Assembly (NCBI GenBank): GCA_021372615.1
Contig: JAJFUB010000031.1
Coordinates: 1 to 33,402, forward strand
DNA from: a bacterium
Lineage (GTDB): Bacteria; Armatimonadota; Zipacnadia; Zipacnadales; UBA11051
DNA length: 33,402 nucleotides
Direction: 5' to 3'
Made by a program: the position numbers and the translations under genes. This document shows positions 7,502 to 14,620 of this stretch, one piece after another; within the stretch, counting starts at the first letter, position 1; every line of letters begins with the position of its first letter. A model generated the notes under the pieces. The model made no database searches. It saw only the letters and a list, made by a program, of their open reading frames with translations, and was not told the DNA's origin.

Positions 7502-8317
7502 ATGTCCCTCACCTCGGATGACCACATGCGGTTCGCGGTGTACTTCATTCCGGAGGCGCCCGGCATGCTGTACAGACTGGGGACGGGCCTCCTCGGCTAT
7601 GACGTGCGGGCGCCAGGCGTGTGTCCCGACGACCTGGGGCTCCGCGGGCGGCTCGCCGCGAGCCTCGGGCCCCCCCATTCGCCAGGCGGCTTCGACCCGG
7701 GCTGGGTCGAGAGGGCCAGCAGGTTCGGCTTCCATCTCACCATCTGCGACGCGATTGACCTCAAGGTCGAGCCCCCCGGGGAGGTGGAAGAGAAGCTAAG
7801 CCAGGTGCAGGAGCGGATACGTGAGGTGCTTGGCTACCTCAAGCCGGGGCGAGAGTTCTGGCTGCTCCCGCCCGATGACGGCAGATCCGTGGACTTCTTC
7901 CCCTCCGGCAAGAAGCGCGCGGTGGTGCTCAAGTACAAGCCCAGCGATGCGCTGCGCGTGCTGGAGACGCTTCTGGTCGCACTGGTGAACCCTCTGGGGA
8001 CCGGCTCGAGCGAACACAGCAGGCTGCTGCAGACGCCACTGCCTGACCAGCGGACCTACACGCAACTGCGGACGCTGAAGTTCTACAGTTCGACGGTGTT
8101 CGACAGCTACTGTCCCCATCTCACCTTGCTCGATCCCTGTCCTGACCTGCTGGCGTGCGAGGACACGCGGGATCGGATCCGCCAGTTCTTCACTGACGAG
8201 TTCCGCGACTACCTGGCCAGGGTGCCAGTAACGAACGTGTGCCTGCTGGTCAAGAGGGGAAGCGAGGCGCATTGGCGTATCCGGGAGGAGTTCCCGATCG
8301 GCCCGGCACGCCCATAG
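7502..8317 (+). CDS. 2H phosphoesterase superfamily protein, DUF1045-like
   Basis: A 271-aa protein with two H-x-T motifs, H78-L-T80 and H206-L-T208. These are the paired catalytic signatures of 2H phosphoesterases, which act on 2',3'-cyclic phosphates or related esters. The N-terminus (R-F-A-V-Y-F-I-P followed by L-Y-R-L-G-T-G-L-L-G-Y-D) closely resembles DUF1045 proteins, often encoded with phosphonate (phn) genes. No phn gene is present here, so a phosphonate role is not supported by context. An AAGGAG site is 10 nt upstream of the chosen ATG, and Met9 is an alternative start. The protein is hydrophilic and probably cytoplasmic. The family call rests on both motifs and the N-terminus, but the substrate is unknown. 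Confidence 0.75.
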   Translation: MSLTSDDHMRFAVYFIPEAPGMLYRLGTGLLGYDVRAPGVCPDDLGLRGRLAASLGPPHSPGGFDPGWVERASRFGFHLTICDAIDLKVEPPGEVEEKLSQVQERIREVLGYLKPGREFWLLPPDDGRSVDFFPSGKKRAVVLKYKPSDALRVLETLLVALVNPLGTGSSEHSRLLQTPLPDQRTYTQLRTLKFYSSTVFDSYCPHLTLLDPCPDLLACEDTRDRIRQFFTDEFRDYLARVPVTNVCLLVKRGSEAHWRIREEFPIGPARP

Positions 8318-8412
8318 GGCACGCCAACTGCGTGGCCCGCCTGCGGACCCGCCAGCGATGGCCTACGCGGCGTGCGAGCCCGTGGTGGCGGGCCGGGAGC
8401 TGGCACTGCTCC

Positions 8413-8441
8413 TTATCAGGCCACTGTGCTTGCACTATATA
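8413..8441 (+). promoter_or_regulatory. Possible promoter of the methyltransferase gene
   Basis: A TTATCA box (8413-8418) lies 17 nt from TATATA (8436-8441), upstream of the methyltransferase ATG at 8480. Each box matches four of six consensus bases. The AT-rich patch stands out in this GC-rich DNA. Confidence 0.4.
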
Positions 8442-8479
8442 GGCAGGTGTTCACCAGACGGGGGGCCAGGAGCAGACCG

Positions 8480-9241
8480 ATGGAACAGCAGTGGTACCAG
8501 ACGCTATTCGCCAACTACGCGCGCCAGTATGACGAAGAAGTCTACACCCAGGGCACCCAGGGCGAGGCGGACTTCCTGGAGCGGGAGCTGGAGCACGACC
8601 GCACGCGAACCATCCTCGACATCGGCTGCGGCACCGGCCGCCATGACATCGAGCTGGCCACGCGGGGCTACCGGGTGACGGGTGTGGACCTGTCAGCCGC
8701 GCAACTGGCGCGGGCGCGGGAGAAGGCGGCCGCCGCGGGCGTCTCCGTGGACTTCCGCCAGGGCGATGCCCGCGAGCTGGACTTCGTCGCGGCCCTCGAT
8801 CTGGTCATGATGGTCTGTGAGGGCGGCTTCTGCCTCATGGAGACCGACGAGATGAACTACCGCATCCTGCAGGGAGCGTGCCGGGCGCTGAAGCCGGGCG
8901 GGAAGCTGGTGCTGACGACGCTGAACGCCCTCTTCCCGCTGGCGCGAGCCCTACGGCCGGCGGACGACGCCGCCGGGGAGGGGCCGCCGCTGGGGAGCTT
9001 CGACCCGGTGACCTTCCGGAACAGCTCGTCGTTCGAGTTCAGCGACGACGACGGCGTCCCGCACACAATCCACTGCACCGAGCGCTACTACGCGCCCTGC
9101 GAGATGCACTGGATGCTCGGGAGTCTGGGCATGACCGACATCGGCATCTACGGCTGCGAGCTGGGACGCTTCAGTCGCGAGCGCGCGCCGGGCTTCGATG
9201 ACGTCGAGTTGCTCGTGATCGCCCGGCAGGCGGCGAGCTAG
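8480..9241 (+). CDS. Class I SAM-dependent methyltransferase
   Basis: A 253-aa soluble methyltransferase. Motif I is I-L-D-I-G-C-G-T-G (45-53). The acidic residue ending strand 2 is Asp70 in V-T-G-V-D-L-S. Later motifs include the G-D-A-R-E segment and L-K-P-G-G-K-L-V-L, typical of Methyltransf_11/25 domains. The C-terminal half has a beta-rich insertion (F-S-D-D-D-G region) and a C-H-x-M-L segment, as in small-molecule methyltransferases. AGGAG at 8468-8472 lies 7 nt before this ATG, whereas a longer open frame from 8372 lacks protein-like sequence. The acceptor cannot be predicted. The GNAT gene follows after 64 nt, so the two may be co-transcribed. Confidence 0.88.
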   Translation: MEQQWYQTLFANYARQYDEEVYTQGTQGEADFLERELEHDRTRTILDIGCGTGRHDIELATRGYRVTGVDLSAAQLARAREKAAAAGVSVDFRQGDARELDFVAALDLVMMVCEGGFCLMETDEMNYRILQGACRALKPGGKLVLTTLNALFPLARALRPADDAAGEGPPLGSFDPVTFRNSSSFEFSDDDGVPHTIHCTERYYAPCEMHWMLGSLGMTDIGIYGCELGRFSRERAPGFDDVELLVIARQAAS

Positions 9242-9243
9242 GC

Positions 9244-9274
9244 GGCAGGCGCTGCCGTCCGCGCCGCAGGCGCG
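9244..9274. repeat. Paired small hairpins between methyltransferase and GNAT genes
   Basis: GGCAG-GCG-CTGCC (9244-9256) is followed by CGCGCC-GCA-GGCGCG (9260-9274). The second has the same stem-GCA-stem form as the hairpins of the dispersed repeat at 5344-5379 and 26093-26411, with a different stem sequence. Confidence 0.5.
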
Positions 9275-9305
9275 CCGCAATGGCGCCGTTAGAGGTGTGG
9301 TGACT

Positions 9306-10214
9306 ATGGAACCGCGACACTGCCGGGGGCACGAGGACTTCGCCGCCATCTCCCGCTTCCTGACGGGACTGTACCGGCCTGGCAACCGCGACGGGAACTG
9401 GCTTCAGCCGGTATGGGAGTACGCCTACACGCACCCGTGGTTCGACGAGAGTGCGGTCGGGGAGATCGGCATCTGGGAGGACGCGGGCGAGATCGTGGGG
9501 GTCGCGACGTATGAGTTGGGGCTCGGCGAGGCGTTCTTCCATACGCGCGAGGGCTATGCCCACCTCAAGCCGGAGATGCTCGCCTATGCCGAGGCGCACC
9601 TGGCCTCCCGCAGCGCGGACGGGCGGCGACGCCTGAAGGCCTTTGTGCCCGACTTTGATGAGGCCTTCACACGGGTCGTCGAGGCGCGCGGCTATCGGCT
9701 TGACCCCGGCTCGCATCGCCCCATGTCGCAGTTCGTGATCCCCGCACCCTTTCCGCCCATCCCGCTCCCTGGCGGGTTCCGTCTCATGTCGCTGGCCGAG
9801 CGCAACGACCTGCGGCAAGTCAGCCGCGTGCTGCACCGGGGCTTCAACCACCCCGGCGAGCCGCCGGAGGACGCTGTCGCGGGCTGCCGGAAGATGCAGT
9901 CCGGACCGAACTTCCGCCAGGACCTGGCGGTGGTCGTTGTGGCGCCGACGGGTGACTTTGTGAGCTACTGCGGCATGTGGTTCGACCCGGTGAACCGCTT
10001 CGGCTACGTCGAGCCGGTCGCGACCGACCCGGACTACCGGCGCCGTGGCCTGGGCCGGGCCGCGGTGTTGGAGGGTCTCCGGCGCTGCGGCGAGCTGGGC
10101 GCGACCGTGGCCTACGTCGGCACGGACATGCCCTTCTACCTGTCGTTCGGGTTCCGGAAGTTGTTCACGGTGAACTGCTGGGTGAAGGAGCTTGAGGGCG
10201 CCGCGAGCATCTGA
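9306..10214 (+). CDS. Two-domain GNAT family N-acetyltransferase
   Basis: A 302-aa protein with two GNAT-like halves. The C-terminal half is canonical. After V-A-T-D-P-D-Y it has the acetyl-CoA pyrophosphate-binding motif R-R-R-G-L-G (245-250), then the helix A-A-V-L-E-G-L and a typical F-Y-L-S-F-G-F-R-K ending. The N-terminal half (about 1-150) has the general layout but lacks a clear R/Q-x-x-G-x-G/A motif, so it is probably structural or degenerate. The acceptor is unknown. The ATG at 9306 lies 10 nt after an AGAGG site. GTG codons at 9297 and 9300 are possible alternatives. It converges on the isomerase-like gene across a gap with hairpins. Confidence 0.82.
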   Translation: MEPRHCRGHEDFAAISRFLTGLYRPGNRDGNWLQPVWEYAYTHPWFDESAVGEIGIWEDAGEIVGVATYELGLGEAFFHTREGYAHLKPEMLAYAEAHLASRSADGRRRLKAFVPDFDEAFTRVVEARGYRLDPGSHRPMSQFVIPAPFPPIPLPGGFRLMSLAERNDLRQVSRVLHRGFNHPGEPPEDAVAGCRKMQSGPNFRQDLAVVVVAPTGDFVSYCGMWFDPVNRFGYVEPVATDPDYRRRGLGRAAVLEGLRRCGELGATVAYVGTDMPFYLSFGFRKLFTVNCWVKELEGAASI

Positions 10215-10230
10215 CGCGGCTGAGGCGCAA

Positions 10231-10274
10231 GGTGGCGTGGCCATGGACGCCACCGGCCGGGACGGAGCCGGTGG
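10231..10274. terminator. Overlapping hairpins in a convergent gap
   Basis: GGTGGCGT (10231-10238) pairs with ACGCCACC (10247-10254). The overlapping arms CCACCGGC (10250-10257) and GCCGGTGG (10267-10274) form an alternative stem. The pair lies between two converging genes, where a bidirectional terminator is expected. No T-tracts flank it. Confidence 0.5.
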
Positions 10275-10322
10275 CGCGAATGGTTGAGACGACCACCCCC
10301 CAGCGACGCGGGCCAGCGGCGC

Positions 10323-11105
10323 CTACCCCACCAGCCCCCGCAAGTACTGCAGATTGTGCCGCGCCGCTGCCTCCGGGTCGGCCGTGGGGGCGGTCTCCAG
10401 GACCAGCCAGTCGTCGTAGCCCCCCTCGCGCAGGGCTGACAGACACTCGGCGAGGGGCACGATGCCCTCGCCCAGCAGGTCCGCGTCGCGCTCCTTGATG
10501 AGCACCTCGGCGATGCGGCGGCCCAGGAACACGATCTCGGCGACGGGGTCGTTGCCGAACGCCAGCGCATTGCCCACGTCATAGTAGACCCCCAGGCCCG
10601 GGGACTGCACGGTGTCCACCATGTGCGCCAGCTCCGCGGCGGACTTGCCGTAGCCGCGGCCCACGTTCTCCAGGCAGAGCACGACCCCCAGGTCGGCCGC
10701 GTGCGGCGCGAGGTCGGCCATCATGTCAATCCACCGCTGCGTGCCGGTCTCGTGGGACACGCCCTCTTCGCCGGGGGTCACTGGCACGAGTATCCACTTG
10801 ACGCCGAACGCCGCGGCGTGGGTGGTGGCTTCCCGGAGCATGTCGCGGATGCGCCCGCGGATCGCCGGGTCATCGGAGGCCGGGCTGATCGTCCAGCACA
10901 CGCCAGTGCAGAGACCGGCAAGCTCGAGGCCCGAGGCGGCGATGACATCGTGGAGCCGGCGGCGCCCCGCGGCACTCCACAGCAACGTCTCCTCATAGTT
11001 GGCTCCGAGGTCCAGTTCGAGGCCATCGAAGCCGATCCGGGCGCCCATCGCGAACGCTTCCGGCCACGGCTGCTGCAGGCATCCGTCACGAATCCCGATC
11101 TTCAT
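10323..11105 (-). CDS. Sugar phosphate isomerase/epimerase-like TIM barrel lacking the metal His
   Basis: A 260-aa AP-endonuclease-2-type TIM barrel. Relatives isomerise or epimerise keto-sugars using a divalent metal. Three expected ligands are visible: Glu146 (C-L-E-N), Asp176 (Y-Y-D-V-G-N) and Glu237 (V-L-E-T). The fourth, normally His in an H-x-K-D motif, is replaced: the local sequence is V-L-I-K-E (201-205), with Leu202 in the His position. The two other copies in this window keep that His. The enzyme may be altered in metal use or non-catalytic. GGGAG lies 7 nt before the ATG. The gene follows GH16 after 45 nt on the same strand, so the two are probably co-transcribed. Confidence 0.85.
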   Translation of the reverse strand: MKIGIRDGCLQQPWPEAFAMGARIGFDGLELDLGANYEETLLWSAAGRRRLHDVIAASGLELAGLCTGVCWTISPASDDPAIRGRIRDMLREATTHAAAFGVKWILVPVTPGEEGVSHETGTQRWIDMMADLAPHAADLGVVLCLENVGRGYGKSAAELAHMVDTVQSPGLGVYYDVGNALAFGNDPVAEIVFLGRRIAEVLIKERDADLLGEGIVPLAECLSALREGGYDDWLVLETAPTADPEAAARHNLQYLRGLVG

Positions 11106-11150
11106 CAGTCTGCTCCCATGGTGTAGTTGGCTTACGGCGCCCTCGCGCCC

Positions 11151-13442
11151 CTAGCCCCCCGGCTTGGCCGCCGGGCTGAAGACCAGCTTGCAGAAGAACG
11201 TGAACTGCGTGTTGAAGTCGTCGAAGAAGAAGATGAGCTTGTGGCGGCCGGCGGGGAGCTGGACCGTCTGCTTGCCCACCGATTTCTGCGGGCTGCGCCA
11301 ACCGGCGCCCGAGTTCCATGACGCCGGGAGCTTCCAGGCCAGCAGTTGCGGGCCGACCTCCCCGGTCTTGCCCAGGCACACGCGGACAGTGCCCTCGCGG
11401 GCGCCGTCGGCCGCGCTGAGGCCCTTGGTGACGTAGTCCGGGCGGTTCATGAACAGCTCGGCCTCGTACTGGCCGGCCTGGGCGACCTCGACTTCATAGC
11501 AGATCCACTTCGCGCGGTCGCCGCCCACTTCCACCGCCTCCTGCAGCGCCCCCAGCTCCGTCTTGCGCCATTCGAGGCGGGCATCGCTGGGGCCAAGGAC
11601 ATCGCTGCGGAAGGCGACCCCGTTGCCGCCCTCATCGTAGCAGCCGCCCTGGACCGTGCCGGGGATGGCCTGCGGCTGGCCCTGGAAGGCCGTGCCGGTG
11701 TACTCCTTGCCGGTCCGCAACTCCAGTGGCAGCAGAGCCGACTGGCCGATCAGGCCAGCGTCATCCTGGGCCATGACCATGATCGTGTTGGTGACACCGG
11801 GGAAGAGGTTGCTGACGGTGAAGGTGGTCTTGGCCTGCGCGGCGTCCGCCTGCTGCTCGGCCCGGATGCGGCCCATCGAGAAGAGCAGGAGTTGCTTGAT
11901 CTTGCCCCGGGAAGCCGTCGCGGTGACATCGAACGTGACTGGCTCGCCCTCCTTGGGCGGGGTGGAACCCCTGAGTGCCAGCGTGACCTTGGGGAGCTTG
12001 CGGACGCCGGTGTCCTGCTCGTAGATGCGCACGTAGTCCACGACCAGGCGGTCGGGCAACTGCGCGTCTTCCAGGCGACCGTAGAAGGGCTTGTCCTGCG
12101 GGGTCTTGGGGGCTCGCAGGCAGGCGCTGATCCAGATCTTCTGCGGCGCGCTGGTCATCGGGACCTCGCGGTAGGTCTGCCGCAGCGTCTCCTGGCCGTC
12201 CACGTAGAAGATGTGCTCAAGCGGCGTCCACTGGAACGCCACGGTGTGCCAGCCGTCGTAGTCCTCCATGACAACCTTGCGCCCGCTGGAGGTGCGGGCC
12301 AGACGGGTGCTGCCCAGGATGCCGCCCTCGCCCACGCCCTTGGCGTTGCCCTGGTCCTCCAGCCGCTGGAGCTTCACGGCGCAGTGGTAGCAGTGGCTGA
12401 TGTCGTTCTCCCTCTTGGGCTTGTAGAAGTCCTCGAAGATGTCGAACTCCTGGGGGTGGGTGAAGCAGTCCACGCCGCAGTCGTAGGGGTATCCGGCCAT
12501 CCAGACGGCGCTCCACCAGCCGGGCTGGCGCGAGAACTGCACGCGCGTCTCGAAGTAGCCGTAGGCTTTGGCGAAGAAGCTGTTGATGCTCCCGGCATGC
12601 CGCACGGTGCCATCCGGGTCGCGGGTCAACTGGAGCACCAGGGCGCCCTTGCCGTCCAGGAAGAGGTTCTCGGCGCACGGGCTCGTCTGGATCCCCGGCC
12701 ACTCCCACTTGCTCAGGGGTTGCACGTTCCACTTGGCCGTGTCCAGCGTCGTCCCCTCGAACTCCTCGTTCCAGACCATGCGCCACTTCTTCCCCGCGGG
12801 CGGGCCCTCACGGTACCCGGCCTTCGTCACCGTGGCGACCTGCGCCGCAGCGGGCACCGGGGCCTTGCGGATCGCGGGGTTGCGGAGGTCCTGCGGCCCG
12901 CCGACAGCCAGCATGGCGGACCCGGTGCCGCGCAGTATCCTCACGGCGAGCACGTGCGGTCCCTGGGTGACAGCCACCGTGGCGGTGAAGTCGCGGATGC
13001 TCGGCGGCCAGGCTATGTTGCCCTGGTCGCCATGGCTGAGCGTGTCGGAGATGAGCTTGCCGTCCAGGTACGCCTCATACCACCAGTCCGCGCCGAACCC
13101 GAAGGTCGTTGGCCCGGCCGTGTCCGCCGTGAACGTGAGGTAGACCCAGGCGGTGTTGCCCACCGGCGTGCCGCAGACGGGCGCACAGTCCAGGCAGCGC
13201 CGCGCATCGAACGTGGCGGGACGGCCGCCCACGCGCTTGGCGCCGATGGCCAGTGTCTCCGGCACGCGGGACAGCAGGTCCGGCGCGGGCACGCCGTCCT
13301 CACGAGCGAACGGGCCGAAGACCACGGCCTGCGTGGGCAGCACCACGTTGCCCTGGGGCTTGGCCTCCTCGGCCGCGGCAATGGCGGCCCCCACGGCGAG
13401 GGGGAACAGTAAGCTCAGCAGTACCCGACAAGAGCACTTCAT
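11151..13442 (-). CDS. Exported multidomain GH16 glycoside hydrolase
   Basis: A 763-aa secreted endo-acting beta-glycanase candidate. The signal peptide spans 1-24 (A-I-A-A-A end). Residues about 30-205 form a PA14- or jelly-roll-like beta domain. The GH16 domain, about 215-490, has the catalytic motif E-F-D-I-F-E (332-337): nucleophile Glu332, Asp334, acid/base Glu337. The insertion between the two glutamates is the ExDxxE form seen in laminarinase-type members. After it come an Ig-like domain (about 495-600) and a C-terminal CBM6-like module (begins I-P-G-T-V, contains Y-D-E-G-G-N-G-V-A-F). GH16 substrates include beta-1,3-glucans, agar, carrageenan and porphyran, and this sequence does not decide between them. 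AAGGAG is 9 nt upstream of the ATG. A longer open frame to 13616 has no signal-peptide logic. Confidence 0.9.
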   Translation of the reverse strand: MKCSCRVLLSLLFPLAVGAAIAAAEEAKPQGNVVLPTQAVVFGPFAREDGVPAPDLLSRVPETLAIGAKRVGGRPATFDARRCLDCAPVCGTPVGNTAWVYLTFTADTAGPTTFGFGADWWYEAYLDGKLISDTLSHGDQGNIAWPPSIRDFTATVAVTQGPHVLAVRILRGTGSAMLAVGGPQDLRNPAIRKAPVPAAAQVATVTKAGYREGPPAGKKWRMVWNEEFEGTTLDTAKWNVQPLSKWEWPGIQTSPCAENLFLDGKGALVLQLTRDPDGTVRHAGSINSFFAKAYGYFETRVQFSRQPGWWSAVWMAGYPYDCGVDCFTHPQEFDIFEDFYKPKRENDISHCYHCAVKLQRLEDQGNAKGVGEGGILGSTRLARTSSGRKVVMEDYDGWHTVAFQWTPLEHIFYVDGQETLRQTYREVPMTSAPQKIWISACLRAPKTPQDKPFYGRLEDAQLPDRLVVDYVRIYEQDTGVRKLPKVTLALRGSTPPKEGEPVTFDVTATASRGKIKQLLLFSMGRIRAEQQADAAQAKTTFTVSNLFPGVTNTIMVMAQDDAGLIGQSALLPLELRTGKEYTGTAFQGQPQAIPGTVQGGCYDEGGNGVAFRSDVLGPSDARLEWRKTELGALQEAVEVGGDRAKWICYEVEVAQAGQYEAELFMNRPDYVTKGLSAADGAREGTVRVCLGKTGEVGPQLLAWKLPASWNSGAGWRSPQKSVGKQTVQLPAGRHKLIFFFDDFNTQFTFFCKLVFSPAAKPGG

Positions 13443-13874
13443 CGTGATCGTCTCCTTGCCCAGAGCCAGAGGGCGGCGACCCAGCCGCGCCCCTCGGCTG
13501 CAGCATCCGTGCGCGAACGGGAGGTAGTATGTCACGGGAATCGAATCAGAGCAATGGTCGAAACGGCGCGGGGCCCGGAGGCCGTAGCCGCAATCGTCGT
13601 CGGCCATCCCGCCCACGGTGCGCCCCCGAAGGGGAAGAGGCCGCCGACAGTGCTGTACTGGCGGTGAGGACCGGAGCGTGTGGGAGGGATAGTGCCCTGT
13701 CAGGCGTGGAGCCGTGGGTGTGGGCCGTTGTAGAGCGTAGAGACCGCTTGCGGTCTACCCCGCCCAGCCGTTCGGTTCGTGCCATGCGGGGGCGGGGTAC
13801 AAGCCCCCGCCCTACAGTCACTCGCACCCCAAAGTTCAGACCTGACAGGGCACTAGCGGGGGGGCCGGGGCGCA
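13443..13874. other. 432-bp gap between the GH16 and vapC genes
   Basis: It holds the 5' region of the GH16 gene (no strong promoter seen) and the MITE-like element at 13690-13855. Frames open across it have no ribosome sites and no protein-like composition. Confidence 0.6.
13690..13855. mobile_element. MITE-like element with 15-bp terminal inverted repeats
   Basis: TAGTGCCCTGTCAGG (13690-13704) and its exact reverse complement (13841-13855) bound 166 bp with no coding capacity. Both ends carry TA, consistent with the TA target duplication of IS630/mariner-type transposition. Inside are AGACCGC-TT-GCGGTCT and the 8-bp arms GCGGGGGC/GCCCCCGC, plus TGTAG/CTACA arms around the core. No transposase is present in the window. 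Confidence 0.7.
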
Positions 13875-14267
13875 CTACCGGACCGTGTCCGGCGTGTCAC
13901 CAATGAGGTCGAAGTGAGCGTCGCAGTGGAGCAGGTCGGCCCCATGCAGGCGAGCCGTAGCGACCACGAGGCGGTCCGTGAGGGGCACCGTGAGGCCGGC
14001 GCGGCGGAGGTTGAAGCCAAGGGCGGCCGCGCGGTCCCAGCACTCGTCTGTCAGCGGCAGCCAGACCAGGGCAGTGAGTTGAAGCTCGACCTCGCGGTAC
14101 TCGGATCTGGACCGGCACCCAGTGAGTAGTTCCGCGCGCACAACATGGCACACCGCCGCACGCCCCTCGGCGAGGGCCGCGTCAACGGCGCGGGCGACAT
14201 CGGTGTCAGCCTGGCGGCTGAACTCGATGAAGGCCGAGGTGTCAATCAGCGTCAGGCGGCTAGTCAT
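13875..14267 (-). CDS. vapC: VapC-like PIN-domain ribonuclease toxin
   Basis: A 130-aa PIN-domain endoribonuclease, the toxin of a type II toxin-antitoxin pair. The acidic metal-binding residues are all visible: Asp9 in L-I-D-T-S-A-F, Glu46 in R-A-E-L-L-T-G, Asp98 in L-T-D-R-L-V, and Asp116/Asp120 in H-C-D-A-H-F-D. It is full length and appears intact. The ATG overlaps the end of vapB by 8 nt, so translation is probably coupled. Known VapC toxins cut tRNA or rRNA, and the target here cannot be predicted. Its stop is 19 bp from the end of the MITE-like element, so this may be a recently rearranged junction. Confidence 0.9.
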   Translation of the reverse strand: MTSRLTLIDTSAFIEFSRQADTDVARAVDAALAEGRAAVCHVVRAELLTGCRSRSEYREVELQLTALVWLPLTDECWDRAAALGFNLRRAGLTVPLTDRLVVATARLHGADLLHCDAHFDLIGDTPDTVR

Positions 14268-14463
14268 CGGCTCTCATCCGCTGGAGGTCCTCCTGCGTCA
14301 TGTCCAGGAAGCCCGTGCCGATCTTGCGGCGGAGTTCGTCACGCAGCAGCCGCTTGACGTACTCGTCCAGCGCGGCCGCCACCACCTCGCGCTTGGTGCG
14401 CGCGGGGCTGAGTTCCAGGGCCTGTGCCATTAGCTCGTCGGGGAGGTCAATCGTCGTGCGCAC
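14260..14463 (-). CDS. vapB: VapB-like ribbon-helix-helix antitoxin
   Basis: A 67-aa antitoxin. The N-terminus (M-R-T-T-I-D-L-P-D-E-L) is a typical ribbon-helix-helix DNA-binding start, followed by a basic helix (K-R-E-V-V-A-A-A-L-D-E-Y). The acidic C-terminus, ending near Q-E-D-L-Q-R-M-R-A-D-D, is suited to wrap the toxin. The start is GTG at 14463, about 7 nt after AAGGTG. It overlaps vapC by 8 nt and is transcribed first, as usual for such pairs. The palindromic promoter just upstream is the expected autoregulation site. Confidence 0.88.
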   Translation of the reverse strand: MRTTIDLPDELMAQALELSPARTKREVVAAALDEYVKRLLRDELRRKIGTGFLDMTQEDLQRMRADD

Positions 14464-14484
14464 GGCGCATCACCTTGTGCCACT

Positions 14485-14519
14485 ATTGTATGCTAGTTCA
14501 CACGTGAAGTAAAGCATAC
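14485..14519 (-). promoter_or_regulatory. vapBC promoter with nested palindromic operator
   Basis: On the minus strand -35 TTTACT (14508-14513) and -10 TACAAT (14485-14490) are 17 nt apart. Two palindromes overlap them: GTATGCT/AGCATAC (14488-14494 and 14513-14519), and TTCAC-AC-GTGAA (14497-14508). VapB or VapBC binding here would cover both promoter boxes. The patch is AT-rich compared with its surroundings. Confidence 0.7.
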
Positions 14520-14620
14520 TCTGGAGCGATCATCAGCCATACTGCGATAGGGACTAGGGGCACCACCAGCTTGGGCTCCGAGCCATATCCGGCACGTCAG
14601 ACACTCCGGGAGGGCATCGC

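Noticed and set aside
5489-7735. A 748-aa open frame antisense to the FAD oxidoreductase
   Set aside because: It has no recognisable domain, is rich in Arg, His and Pro, and fully overlaps a confident gene.
11346-13412. A 688-aa open frame antisense to GH16
   Set aside because: It is a shadow frame. The opposite strand has a signal peptide and the GH16 catalytic motif.
13443-13560. Promoter boxes for the GH16 gene (TTGCTC and CATACT on the minus strand)
   Set aside because: Spacing is 17 nt but the matches are only three and four of six, too weak to list.
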